Shown piece by piece: positions 8,324 through 17,354 of a stretch of 64,000 nt of DNA. Both the position numbers and the translations under genes were made by a program. Below the pieces are notes generated by a model. It was given only the letters and a program-made list of their open reading frames with translations, searched no databases and was not told where the DNA came from. Every line of letters begins with the position of its first letter. Within the stretch, counting starts at the first letter, position 1. The stretch is from Candidatus Methanomethylophilaceae archaeon (GTDB lineage Archaea; Thermoplasmatota; Thermoplasmata; Methanomassiliicoccales; Methanomethylophilaceae): positions 35,520 to 99,519 of the forward strand of contig JAFWTC010000027.1 in assembly GCA_017519045.1 (NCBI GenBank), given 5' to 3'.

Positions 8324-9100
8324 ATGAGGTTCGCGGTGGCTGTGAAGCAGGTCCCGGACGCCTCGGAGGTCTCGGTCGATGCGAACGGGTCTCTGGTGAG
8401 GCTAGGCGTCCCAGCTATATTGGATCCGTTCAGCGAGTACGCCTTGCGCAGGATCATCGCCATGAAGGAGGAGGGGGACGAGGTCTCCGTTTTCGCCATG
8501 GGCCCTCCCCAGGCCTCCGAGGCCCTGAGGCGCTGCCTCTGCCTCGGCGCGGACAAGGCCTTCCTTCTCTCCGACCCCTCGTTCGCAGGGGCCGACACGT
8601 GGGCCACGGCCAGGACCCTGGCGGCCTTCATCGGCCGTTACATGTCAGATGCCGATCTGATAGCGTTCGGGCGCCAGGCGGCGGACGGGGAGACGGGGCA
8701 GGTCCCCTACGAGACCGCCGGCCTGATGTCAGTGAGGCAGTTCGCATACGTCACGGACCTGCATAAGGCGGCGGACGGCTTCGTCGCAACCCAGGACTAC
8801 GGGGACGTGGCCAGGAGCGTCAAGGTTCCGAAGGGGTCCGTCGTCTCCTTCTACGGCACCGACCCTTGCGGCACCCTCATGTCCTTGACGGACCGCATCA
8901 GAGGATACGGCATTCCGATCGAAACCGTGGACCGCGTCGCCATCGGGCTGGGGGCCTATTCCGTCGGGCTGAAGGGCTCCAAGACCAGGATAGTCAGGAC
9001 GGACTCCAAGAGCATGCTGAGGAAGAATAGGAAGGTAGCCATGAGCAGCCCCGGGAGGGCGGCGGAGGTCCTTCTGGAAGAGCTGGAGGCGCGCAGATGA
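8324..9100 (+). CDS. etfB: Electron transfer flavoprotein subunit beta
   Basis: The 258-residue beta subunit starts at an ATG preceded by a strong GGGTGATT Shine-Dalgarno. It opens VKQVPDASEVSVD and contains ILDPFSEYALRR, MGPPQASEALRR, FAGADTWATARTL and GRQAADGETGQVP. These segments resemble electron-bifurcating EtfB proteins more than the AMP-binding mitochondrial type. It would form a heterodimer with the adjacent EtfA and dock with the GlcD-like protein. The stop overlaps the etfA start (ATGA). Confidence 0.9.
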   Translation: MRFAVAVKQVPDASEVSVDANGSLVRLGVPAILDPFSEYALRRIIAMKEEGDEVSVFAMGPPQASEALRRCLCLGADKAFLLSDPSFAGADTWATARTLAAFIGRYMSDADLIAFGRQAADGETGQVPYETAGLMSVRQFAYVTDLHKAADGFVATQDYGDVARSVKVPKGSVVSFYGTDPCGTLMSLTDRIRGYGIPIETVDRVAIGLGAYSVGLKGSKTRIVRTDSKSMLRKNRKVAMSSPGRAAEVLLEELEARR

Positions 9101-10155
9101 GCCAATGCTCCGGAGGATCATGCCAGACATGTTCCGACGACCCCGACAGGCTTCCTCCCGGGATGCTTCGCAGGTACGATCTCAACGAGTCGACCGCGGA
9201 CGGCGTCATGGTATGGATAGAGGCGGACGGCGGAAAGGTCTCGCGTCCGAGCGCCGAGATCCTGGCCGCGGCGAAGGGCCTGACCGATGGACGCGTTTAC
9301 GGCATCATATTCGGAGATGCGGGCCTCAAGTCGGAATACCCTCGCATATTCGGCTACGGCGTCGATACGCTGTATCATGTGCGCGGAATCGCGTCTTATT
9401 CGCCGGAGGCCTACGCGGAGGCCGTCTCACAGGTGGCCGAGCGCGTGAATCCTGCCGCCATATTAGTCAGCGCCACGCCCAGGGGCAGGGAACTGGCACC
9501 GAGGATAGCCTCCCTTCTTGGGGCCGGGCTGACGGCCGACTGCACCCGTCTGGAATCGGACGGCAGGAGGATCGTCATGACCAGGCCCGCTTTCGGAGGA
9601 AACCTGATGGCCGACATAGAGTGCGTCGGATTCCCTCAGATGGCAACCGTGAGGCCGGGGGTGTTCCCCCTTCCGGAGCCCAAGGAGGGAAAGGGCACCG
9701 CCATCTACTGGCAGTATCCGCCCGAGCAGGATTCCGGAGTTGTTTCGGAGGAGGCCGTCCAGACCGAGGCCGCCGACATATCGGATGCCAGGATCCTCAT
9801 AGCCCTGGGGGCCGGAATACGCGACAGGGGCCTGGTGGACGTCGCGGAGGAGATCGCCGCCTCCATTGACGGGGCGATGGTCTGCTGCTCCAGGGCAGTT
9901 GCCGAAAGAGGCTGGCTTCCCCGCTCGAGGCAGGTCGGCATGTCCGGAAGGACCGTCAGGCCCGACCTGTACGTAGCGTTCGGGATCTCCGGCGCGGTCC
10001 AGCATCGCGTAGGCATCTCCGGGGCCAAGAGGATAATCGCTGTCAACAGAGACCCTGAGGCCCCCATACATGCGTTCTCGGATCTTAGCCTTCTAACGGA
10101 TGCCGAGGAGGCCTTGAAGGAGCTGAGGGATCTGGTCGCCGGGAAGCCCCGTCGA
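9097..10155 (+). CDS. etfA: Electron transfer flavoprotein subunit alpha
   Basis: The alpha subunit has an N-terminal alpha/beta domain and the C-terminal FAD-binding domain (about residues 225-350; SRAVAERGWLPRSRQVG, SGRTVRPDLYVAFGISGAVQH, AVNRDPEAPIH). An unusual short Cys cluster, CSGGSCQTC, precedes the conserved fold and could bind a metal; the ferredoxin domain found on some bifurcating EtfA proteins is absent. Two consecutive CGA codons (10153-10158) follow LVAGKPR. Ending there gives 352 residues; the standard stop is TGA at 10165-10167. The end is convergent with the SEL1 gene. Confidence 0.9.
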
Positions 10156-12571
10156 CGATCTTCTTGAGGCTCAGGTACTCGCGTTCGAAAGCTTTGCTCG
10201 ACTTGGCGGCCTTCTCGGCGAGCTCAAGCGCCTTGTTCAGGTCCTTGGGGACCCCTTTTCCTTCACGATAGGCCTTGCTGAGACGGAAGATGCATTTGGC
10301 GTTCTCCTTCTTGGCATGGAGAGTCAGGAACCCTATCGCTTTCTTGAGATAATCTTCGTTATCGAGGCCCCATCCAAGGTCGAAAAGGTCGCATGCGGCG
10401 CTGGCGTTGTTCTTCTTGGAGGCAAGCGTCAGCCACTCGGCGGATTTGTCCACGTTCTTTTCTACGCCCTTTCCACGCCTGTAGGCGTCACCCAGCCTCC
10501 TCATCGCCCATGCCTCGCCCTTGGCGGCGTATTTGTTGGCGAGTTCTATCATCTCTTTTCTGGAATCTTCGGTGTCCATGTCGCATAGTATGTCGTACAG
10601 GTCCGCCGGGGCGAAAGAATTTCCTTTATCGACGGCGTTCCTCATCCATTCAGCGGCGGTTTCGAAGTTCGTCTCGACGCCTATGCCACGCCAGTACATC
10701 GTCCCCATGCGTCTGCAGGCCCATGACTCGCCCTTGGCGGCGGCGGACGTGGTTATCTCCGCTATCTCTTTGACGGCGTCCTCAGTGCCTTTGGAATTGA
10801 GCATCTCGAAAAGGTCGCTTCCTGCTCCGGGTGCGCCGTTCTTCATGGCGGCCCTCATGTACTCCATGGACTTTTCCAGGTCCTTCGGAACGCCTTTTCC
10901 GAAGCGGTATGCTCTGCCCATGCGCCAAAGGGCCTTTCCGTCACCGTCTTCAGCGAAAGGCCTGACGATGTTCACCATGCGTTCGTAATCAGCCTTGTTC
11001 TTCCTGTCCCACAGGATGTCGAATAGTTCGTTGGCCCCCTGCGACAAGCCGATTTCTGCGGCGGATTGGAAGTATTTCTCTGCTTTATCTAGATTTACGG
11101 GGACGCCCTTTCCGTATTTGCATGCCAACCCCATGCGAATCATGGCTTGCCCGTTGAAGTCAGCATATTTGGAAACGGCATTCACCATGGTCTGATATTG
11201 CGAGGAATCGTCAATCTTCCATAGCACATCGAAAACATCGCATGCTTGTGACGGCGTGCTGACCGATGTAGCGGCGTCGACTATCCATCCTGTGGCCTTT
11301 TCCACGTCTGCTTCGGTTCCTTTTCCATTCTTGTAGGCTCTTCCGAGTCTGATCATGGAGCTGACGCGTCCGCGATCGGCGGATTCCCTCAAGGCTTCGA
11401 ACGCAACGTCGCCAATACCGGAGTCGAACGTCATGTCGAACAGAGTATCGGCGGCGTTCCCGAGATCCGCGCGATGGGCAGCTAGCATGTATTCGGCCGC
11501 CTTGTCCATGTCACGGGTTACTCCGATCCCTTTCGCATACATTCTGCCCAGCTGAAGCATAGAACGGGGTTCTCCGCGTGCGGACAGGGTCTTCAATATC
11601 TTCAGGGCTCCTGCGTAGTCTTTCGCCTTCATGAGGTCTTTGCATATCCCCATCTGGTTGTTGGCACTGGTAGAGACTCCGCCGAGAATCTTCGCAATGG
11701 ACGTGTTGCATCTGCATCTAAGATCCTCTATCCTATCATCGGCATCCTCCGCTCCAGACATTATCAGGGACATGGCTTCAAAAGCATACCAGTAGTATTC
11801 TTCAGCATAATGTACAGGGCGCAGGTCCCACCTGTGATGGGCGTCAGAAATCATGAAGTCCGGTTGTCTTATGCGATGGCATTTGGTTTCAGCGGCGAAT
11901 TCCTTTTCGAACCTGCGAAGAATCGCGTTCCTGTCCTCCAAATCACCGTCTTTGAACGCCTTGACCTCGCCGTTCAGGTCCATGTAGAACCTTGATTCCT
12001 CTGCATCCACCATGATGATGTTGCTGCCGTATCTTTTTTTGACGAACTCCACCAGCTTGTTCAGACACTTCCTGTTCAATTTGCCTGGATAGTTAAGCCC
12101 CAAGTCCTCAACGATATGCTCCACGCCCTTGCGGGTTAGAATTTCGTCGATGGCTCTGACGAACTTCTGGGTCTTGTTGGACATGTACTCGCCGGTTCCG
12201 TCCCCGTACACTATTCTTTTCAATCCGTATACGGCCGTCCTCCAGTCGATGATGAGCCACTTTGCGTTCGACTCTTCTAACTCGCGGATCACGGTCTTGT
12301 TGTAGTCCCTGATGGCGCTGGTCACCGAGTATCTGTGGCTGAAGAACTCCTTGTCCGTTTCGATTCCGATGAAGTCGTCCGCGGTCAGGTCCGGACCGAC
12401 GTGTTCCGTGAACTGGGTTATGAAGGATGTAGCTCTGTAGTAGTTTATTTTCAAGTTGCCGTCGCACCCGAAGTAGTCCGAGATCACACTGAATATATCG
12501 CGGCTGACGCAGACGCCCCATATGTCGACGGTGACTTTCTCGTTTCCGCTATACAGCCAATAGTGGTCCAT
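10136..12571 (-). CDS. DUF6270-like domain plus SEL1-repeat protein
   Basis: The N-terminal 240 residues resemble DUF6270 (VDIWGVCVSRDIF, the family's start, then SHRYSV and WLIIDWRT), a proposed SGNH-like or polysaccharide-associated domain. From about residue 320 to the end there are SEL1-type helical repeats of 36-75 residues, each with an AMxRLGxxYxxGKGVxxDxxKA core (several of each type). The product is 811 residues if it ends at CGA 10136-10138; the standard stop is TAA at 10085-10087, inside etfA. I chose the ATG at 12569-12571, which follows a TATA-like GGTTTAACC. A GTG at 12617-12619 is an alternative. There is no signal peptide. Its partner is unknown. Confidence 0.75.
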
Positions 12572-12617
12572 TCTTCTGGAAGGCGCCTCGTCGTTCACGG
12601 CGAGCGCACGGTGGAAC

Positions 12618-12630
12618 ACGGTTAAACCGT
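12618..12630. promoter_or_regulatory. Palindrome overlapping the SEL1-gene TATA-like element
   Basis: ACGGTT-A-AACCGT is a perfect 6+1+6 inverted repeat about 50 nt before the ATG at 12571. It could be an operator. Confidence 0.3.
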
Positions 12631-12645
12631 TTTCGTCAGAACTCG

Positions 12646-13101
12646 TCGGGACGACGTCCTTTCAAGGACCCTGGCCGCATGGCCGCCCGCTTTGACGTTC
12701 ATCATGGCGGCCTCGACCTTCCCGTCCTTTCCGACTATGAAGGTGGAGCGGATGGTGCCCGTCACCTCCTTCCCGTAGTTCATCTTCTTGCCCCAGGCTC
12801 CGACGGCCTCCATGAGGACATGGTCTGGATCGCTCAGAAGTTTTACCTTCAGGCCCTTGGATTCGATGAACCTGCGATGGGATTCCGGAGAATCCTTGCT
12901 GACTCCGATGACCCTCACTCCTTTCGCGGCGAAGTCGTCCAGAAGGCCGGTGAACTCGACCGCCTCCTTGGTGCAGCCAGGGGTGTTGTCCTTCGAGTAG
13001 AAGAATATGACGTAGCGCGTCCCGTCCAGGGAGCGGCTGTCGAACGTCTTTCCGTTCTCGTCCTTGAGCTCGAAATGCGGGAAAGCGTCTCCTTCTTGCA
13101 T
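12646..13101 (-). CDS. bcp: Peroxiredoxin, Bcp/PrxQ type
   Basis: A thioredoxin-fold thiol peroxidase that reduces hydrogen and organic peroxides in the cytosol. The peroxidatic cysteine lies in NTPGCTKEA (Cys42); the resolving Cys often found five residues later is absent, so this is a 1-Cys form. The fold ends with GGHAARVLERTSS, typical for Bcp, followed by two CGA codons (12648-12643). Ending at the first gives 151 residues; the standard stop is TAA at 12622-12624, adding RRVLTKTV. It lies downstream of pheT on the same strand with a 9-nt gap. Confidence 0.92.
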
Positions 13102-13110
13102 CCTGTCACC

Positions 13111-14769
13111 TCAGAAAAGCGTCTCCTTCCTGCCTGCCAGTATGGGTCCGAGATCGATCTCCGCGAACATCACGGGGTGCGTGAGGTCGTAGTCCAGTAT
13201 GATTGCGGGCGACATCTCTCCGAAGAACCCTATGGGCTTGCCGTCCATGAGTATCTCCGCTCCCCTGCCGTCTATGAACGCTGGGTAGGCGCACGGCCTG
13301 AGCGAATGCTCGCATCCCATCTCCCTCAGCATTCCTTCGGTCACGGACTTCATCTCGGTGAACGGGGTCTTGGAGGCGGTGCACATCATGCAGAGATGCG
13401 GGACGGTCTTCTCGTCCCTGACCACGTATCCGATCTCGAAGATCTTCTGGGGAAGGTCGCGGTGCCTGTTGCGCCTGAGTATGCGGACGAGGCTGGGCAT
13501 CAGATACGACCTGAGGCAGGTGTGGTCCTCGGTTATTGGGTTGAGGACCCTCACGTTATCCAGCCTGGGAAGGCCGGAGAGCTCGAACTCCTCCTTCTCG
13601 CTGCTCAGGGTCAGGGTGTTGACCTCGGTGTATCCCATCCCGATGGCTATGTCCCTGATGCTCTCCGAGAACGTCGTGATGGGCTCCAATCCTCCCGCGG
13701 TCTGGTCGAGGCTGTATTTTCCGCCGAAGCGATCGAACCCGTATCCGGTCGCGACGTCCTCGAAGATGTCCACCTTGTGCATTATGTCAAGCCTCACGGA
13801 CGGGTACGTGACGTGGATCACGTCTCCTTCGTAGGACGCGTCCATCCCCATGCGGCGGAGGCATTCGCATGCTCCGTCGGGACCCAGGCTCAACCCCAGG
13901 AACTTGTCGCACTCGGACGCTGAGACGTCCATTCTGGAAGGCTGCAGGTCGGGGGAGGAGAACGTCTTGCCGTCCTCATGCATCCTCACGGACATGATCC
14001 TCCCTCCGCGCTCGGAGAGGGCTGTGCAGACTATGTCCAGTGCGCCCTTGACCGCCTTGCGGTCGTTGCCGGTGACGTCGATGAAAAGGTTCCTCTTGCC
14101 GACCGTGACCGCGGTCAGCGCGCCGTTGATGATCGGAGGGAAGGACAGCACCCTGCCCTCCTTGTCCTGGATCACGGGGTACCTGTCCATGCCGTCGAGG
14201 AGATGGGCGTACTCCTTCCCCTTCTCATGGGTCTTGAGGATCTCGTCCATGTCGGCCTCCTCGGTCTTCGCCAGCGGCACGAATCTGATGGAATGCGGAT
14301 CAGCGAGCCTGTAGGTGAAGGGGGGCTCCACCTTGTCCATGTCGTGTATCCCGATGGCCAGCTTGCTCCTCTTCCTCCCTATCGTGATGTGGAGCTTCTC
14401 CTGGAGCTCCATCATGGATTTCAGAAGGGTGTCGTCCATCTCGACGCCTGTCACCACGCCGCACAGGAAATAGGGCCTGACGCTCTTCACGCTGTCGTCT
14501 ATGTAGACGTCGATGTCCGAATCGCCGACGTCGTACGTCTTCATCCCCGGCTCGATGTCCAGGAACGCCCTCATGCCTCTCGCAAGTCCCTCGACGCTGT
14601 ATAGGTCCGGGCGGTCGGGGAAGAATTCTACGGACATGTCCTCGCAGCCGCTCTCGGTCTCGTGCATGTCCGCCCCGATCATGGGTATCCTCTCGACAAG
14701 GACGTCCTGGGACACCTCGCGCCCGAGCATCGTGCACAGGTCGCTGTACTTGAAGTTTATGACAGGCAT
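13111..14769 (-). CDS. pheT: Phenylalanyl-tRNA synthetase beta subunit
   Basis: The 552-residue archaeal-type PheT forms an alpha2-beta2 enzyme with PheS, which is not in this window. Visible parts are the N-terminal VEFFPDRPDLYSVEGLARGMRAF core, a B3/B4 editing module (about 90-260; RKRSKLAIGIHDMDKV, FPPIING), a B5 domain (about 270-340) and a degenerate class II catalytic-like domain (about 350-550). The ATG is 26 nt from a TATA box at 14791-14800, so the transcript is probably leaderless. Confidence 0.95.
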   Translation of the reverse strand: MPVINFKYSDLCTMLGREVSQDVLVERIPMIGADMHETESGCEDMSVEFFPDRPDLYSVEGLARGMRAFLDIEPGMKTYDVGDSDIDVYIDDSVKSVRPYFLCGVVTGVEMDDTLLKSMMELQEKLHITIGRKRSKLAIGIHDMDKVEPPFTYRLADPHSIRFVPLAKTEEADMDEILKTHEKGKEYAHLLDGMDRYPVIQDKEGRVLSFPPIINGALTAVTVGKRNLFIDVTGNDRKAVKGALDIVCTALSERGGRIMSVRMHEDGKTFSSPDLQPSRMDVSASECDKFLGLSLGPDGACECLRRMGMDASYEGDVIHVTYPSVRLDIMHKVDIFEDVATGYGFDRFGGKYSLDQTAGGLEPITTFSESIRDIAIGMGYTEVNTLTLSSEKEEFELSGLPRLDNVRVLNPITEDHTCLRSYLMPSLVRILRRNRHRDLPQKIFEIGYVVRDEKTVPHLCMMCTASKTPFTEMKSVTEGMLREMGCEHSLRPCAYPAFIDGRGAEILMDGKPIGFFGEMSPAIILDYDLTHPVMFAEIDLGPILAGRKETLF

Positions 14770-14790
14770 GCCGCCGCAATCCGCTGGGCA

Positions 14791-14800
14791 GTATTATATT
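14791..14800 (-). promoter_or_regulatory. TATA box for pheT
   Basis: The minus strand reads AATATAATAC, centred 26 nt before the pheT ATG. Confidence 0.5.
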
Positions 14801-14824
14801 CTTGCGAGGACGCCGTTGGAAGTC

Positions 14825-15979
14825 TCATCTTCCGAGCGCCGCATGGGCGCTTCCCAGCTGGCCCGCCGCCTGCGCCGCCAGGGTGGACAGCTCCCCGGCG
14901 AGGATGGTGACGGCGACTATCTCCGCCAGCCTCCTGGCCTTCCCGTCCCCCAGGCAGCCGATCATCTCCAAGGCCTCCCTTTGGCATGGAAGGCGGGTGC
15001 CTCCTCCGACGGTCCCCACTTCTATGGCGGGGACCCTCACGCATATGTACAGGTCGCCGTCCAGGTCCTCGCATGTGGTGAGGGTCATGCTGCATCCTAT
15101 CACCTGCGCCGGGTCCTGCCCCGTCGCTATGTATAGCGCGGCGGCCATGTTCGCCGCATGGGCGTTAGCCCCCAGGGTGCCCGACATGATGCTTCCCACC
15201 AGGTTTTTCCTGATGTTGGTCTCGGCGATGGAGGCCGCGGTGGCATGCAATGACGATTCCACCAGGTCTTTCGGTATCAAGGCTTCCGCGACGGCCGTCT
15301 TGCCGCGTCCTTCGATGAGATTGATCGCGGCCGGCTTCTTGTCGGAGCACATGTTTCCGGATACCGAGACCATCGTCGCCCCGGTCGCCTCCTCTATCTC
15401 CCTGCAGACCGCCTCCGAGGCTATGGTGGCCATGTTCATGCCCATGGCGTCCCCGGTGGAGAACGACAGCCTGAGATAGAGGTTCCTCCCGTCGGGGAAC
15501 TTCTCTATGCGGACCAGGGATCCGTGGGACGTCGTGCCCGCCACCGCCTTCTTCAGCAGCCCCTCGTTCTCGTCCACCCAGCGCATGACCTCGATGCAAT
15601 GTTCGAGACCTTTGGTCCTCAGCACCGGCGCCCGGGTCATGGCGTCGCCGAAAATGCGCGCCTTCGCCCCTCCGGATTTCGTGATCACGGACATGCCGCG
15701 GGAGATGGAGGCCACCAGCGCCCCCTCCGTCGTGGCCAGGGGCACGAGGAAATCCCCTTTTGCGTCTCCTCCGTCGATATGGACGGGGCCGGCGAATCCG
15801 AGGGGAATCTGTGTCGCGCCTATCATGTTCTCGATGTTCTTCGAGGCGCAGGGCGGTTCGAATCCGAATTTGGAGACAGTCGTCATCTTCGCGCCGGTGA
15901 ATTCCTCGACTGCTGATCTGCGGTCCTCGACGTCTTCGGCCTCGTAACCGCGGTTCTTCAGCCCCTTGCGCTCGCTCAT
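14825..15979 (-). CDS. hmgA: HMG-CoA reductase (class I, NADPH)
   Basis: The 384-residue enzyme makes mevalonate for archaeal isoprenoid lipids. Class I signatures are present: ENMIGATQIPLGFAGP, the catalytic Glu in TTEGALVAS, DAMGMNMAT, the catalytic Lys in MCSDKKPAAIN, the Asp in ATGQDPAQ, and a C-terminal His in GSAHAALGR. There is no membrane anchor, as usual in archaea. The ATG is about 25 nt from a TATA box at 15999-16007. Confidence 0.97.
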   Translation of the reverse strand: MSERKGLKNRGYEAEDVEDRRSAVEEFTGAKMTTVSKFGFEPPCASKNIENMIGATQIPLGFAGPVHIDGGDAKGDFLVPLATTEGALVASISRGMSVITKSGGAKARIFGDAMTRAPVLRTKGLEHCIEVMRWVDENEGLLKKAVAGTTSHGSLVRIEKFPDGRNLYLRLSFSTGDAMGMNMATIASEAVCREIEEATGATMVSVSGNMCSDKKPAAINLIEGRGKTAVAEALIPKDLVESSLHATAASIAETNIRKNLVGSIMSGTLGANAHAANMAAALYIATGQDPAQVIGCSMTLTTCEDLDGDLYICVRVPAIEVGTVGGGTRLPCQREALEMIGCLGDGKARRLAEIVAVTILAGELSTLAAQAAGQLGSAHAALGR

Positions 15980-15998
15980 ATCGGATAATTCTTTCGCT

Positions 15999-16007
15999 GT
16001 TATAAAT
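15999..16007 (-). promoter_or_regulatory. TATA box for hmgA
   Basis: The minus strand reads ATTTATAAC, centred 25 nt before the hmgA ATG. It is divergent from the TPR-gene promoter at 16031-16040. Confidence 0.5.
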
Positions 16008-16030
16008 CGGTGACGAGCGGATTCTTCACC

Positions 16031-16040
16031 ATACTTATAT
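16031..16040 (+). promoter_or_regulatory. TATA box for the TPR protein gene
   Basis: ATACTTATAT is centred about 26 nt before the ATG at 16063, consistent with a leaderless start. Confidence 0.5.
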
Positions 16041-16062
16041 CCAGAAGCCCATCCCCTCCACG

Positions 16063-16686
16063 ATGTCCGATCCGGCGTATGAGGCGATAAGCAAGGCTAG
16101 AAGGCAGGCGGGGAGCGGCAACCCCAAAGGCGCGGTGCAGACCCTGGAGGCGTACCTGGCGACGGACCCCCACAACACGAAGCCCCGTCTGGAGCTCGCC
16201 AGAATCGCCATCTACGATCTGGACGACATGGAGTACGGGCTGATGCAGCTTGACATCGTGCAGGACCTCGAGCCGGACAACAAGGACGCCTTGAAGGCCG
16301 CCGTCACCGTGATGTCCAAGCACAAGAAGTACAACAAGGAGACCGCGGAGAAGTTCGAGAGGCTACTCTCCATGGAAAGCTCCGCCGAGTTGTACAACCT
16401 TTATGCGAAGTTCCTGAGGCGCCAGATGGCCGATTTCAAAAAGGCCGGGGAGTACTACGAGAAGGCCCTTGCGCTCAGCCCCAACGACTACGACATCCAT
16501 CAGAACTACGCCGTCCTGCTCCTGAACGATCTTCGCGACTACGAGAAGGCGAGAAAGGAGCTGGAGTATCTGCTCTCCGTCAAGCCTCACGATCCGGTCC
16601 TCAAGAAGAACTACGACCGTCTCATGAAGCAGAAGTTCGACAAGAACGGGAACCTTAAGAAGCCGATCCTGGGATTCCGTCGCTGA
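16063..16686 (+). CDS. Tetratricopeptide-repeat protein
   Basis: This 207-residue soluble protein consists of helical repeats. The best TPR-like units are residues 55-88, 115-148 (KKAGEYYEKALALSPNDYDIHQNYA) and 150-185 (YEKARKELEYLLSVKPHDPVLKKNY). It is likely a protein-interaction scaffold; no enzymatic domain is seen. It is a single-gene unit with its own TATA box. Confidence 0.8.
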   Translation: MSDPAYEAISKARRQAGSGNPKGAVQTLEAYLATDPHNTKPRLELARIAIYDLDDMEYGLMQLDIVQDLEPDNKDALKAAVTVMSKHKKYNKETAEKFERLLSMESSAELYNLYAKFLRRQMADFKKAGEYYEKALALSPNDYDIHQNYAVLLLNDLRDYEKARKELEYLLSVKPHDPVLKKNYDRLMKQKFDKNGNLKKPILGFRR

Positions 16687-16720
16687 CCTCCCGTCATCGC
16701 CGTTCCTTCCGTCTGACAAC

Positions 16721-16730
16721 CATTAATAAC
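16721..16730 (+). promoter_or_regulatory. TATA box for rubrerythrin
   Basis: CATTAATAAC is centred about 30 nt before the first ATG at 16755. Confidence 0.4.
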
Positions 16731-16754
16731 CGTATCGGGATACGCAGTTGAGGT

Positions 16755-17300
16755 ATGCCTATGGAACTCAAAGGATCCAAGACGGAGAAGAATCTCGAGG
16801 CGGCTTTCGCCGGCGAGAGCATGGCCAGGAACAAGTACACCTATTTCGCCTCCCAGGCCGCGAAAGAGGGATACGAGCAGATCGCCGACATCTTCCTCGA
16901 GACCGCCGGCAACGAGAAGGAGCACGCCAAGATCTGGTTCAAGCAGCTTCACGGAGGCTCCGTTCCCAAGACCGTGGAGAACCTCAAGGCCGCCGCCGAG
17001 GGCGAGAACTACGAGTACACCACGATGTACGCCGACTTCGCCAAGGAGGCCAGAGAGGAGGGCTTCATGGAGATTGCCGATCTCTTCGAGGCCGTCGGGA
17101 AGATCGAGAAGGAGCACGAGGAGAGGTACCTCGCCCTGCTGAAGAACATCGAGGAGGGCGTCGTCTTCAAGAAGGACAAGGTCGTCATGTGGAAGTGCCG
17201 CAACTGCGGATACATACACATCGGCACCGAGGCCCCCAAGTTCTGCCCCGTGTGCAAGCACCCCCAGTCCTTCTTCGAGGTCAGGGCCACCAACTGGTGA
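16755..17300 (+). CDS. rbr: Rubrerythrin
   Basis: The 181-residue peroxidase scavenges hydrogen peroxide in anaerobes. The N-terminal ferritin-like four-helix domain carries the diiron ligands ([47 protein letters not shown]). The C-terminal rubredoxin domain has two CxxC motifs ([12 protein letters not shown] and FCPVCKHPQ). A GAGGT element sits six bases before a second ATG at 16761, so the protein may begin two codons later. A GC hairpin with a T tract follows. Confidence 0.96.
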   Translation: MPMELKGSKTEKNLEAAFAGESMARNKYTYFASQAAKEGYEQIADIFLETAGNEKEHAKIWFKQLHGGSVPKTVENLKAAAEGENYEYTTMYADFAKEAREEGFMEIADLFEAVGKIEKEHEERYLALLKNIEEGVVFKKDKVVMWKCRNCGYIHIGTEAPKFCPVCKHPQSFFEVRATNW

Positions 17301-17324
17301 AAAAACCGGCCCTTGACAGGGCTT

Positions 17325-17354
17325 CGCCTCCTCCGTCACGGGGGAGGCGTTTTT
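17325..17354. terminator. Hairpin with T tract between convergent genes
   Basis: CGCCTCC and GGAGGCG form a 7-bp stem (17325-17331 / 17343-17349) followed by TTTTT. It serves rubrerythrin on the plus strand and abuts the ABC-gene stop on the minus strand. Confidence 0.6.
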
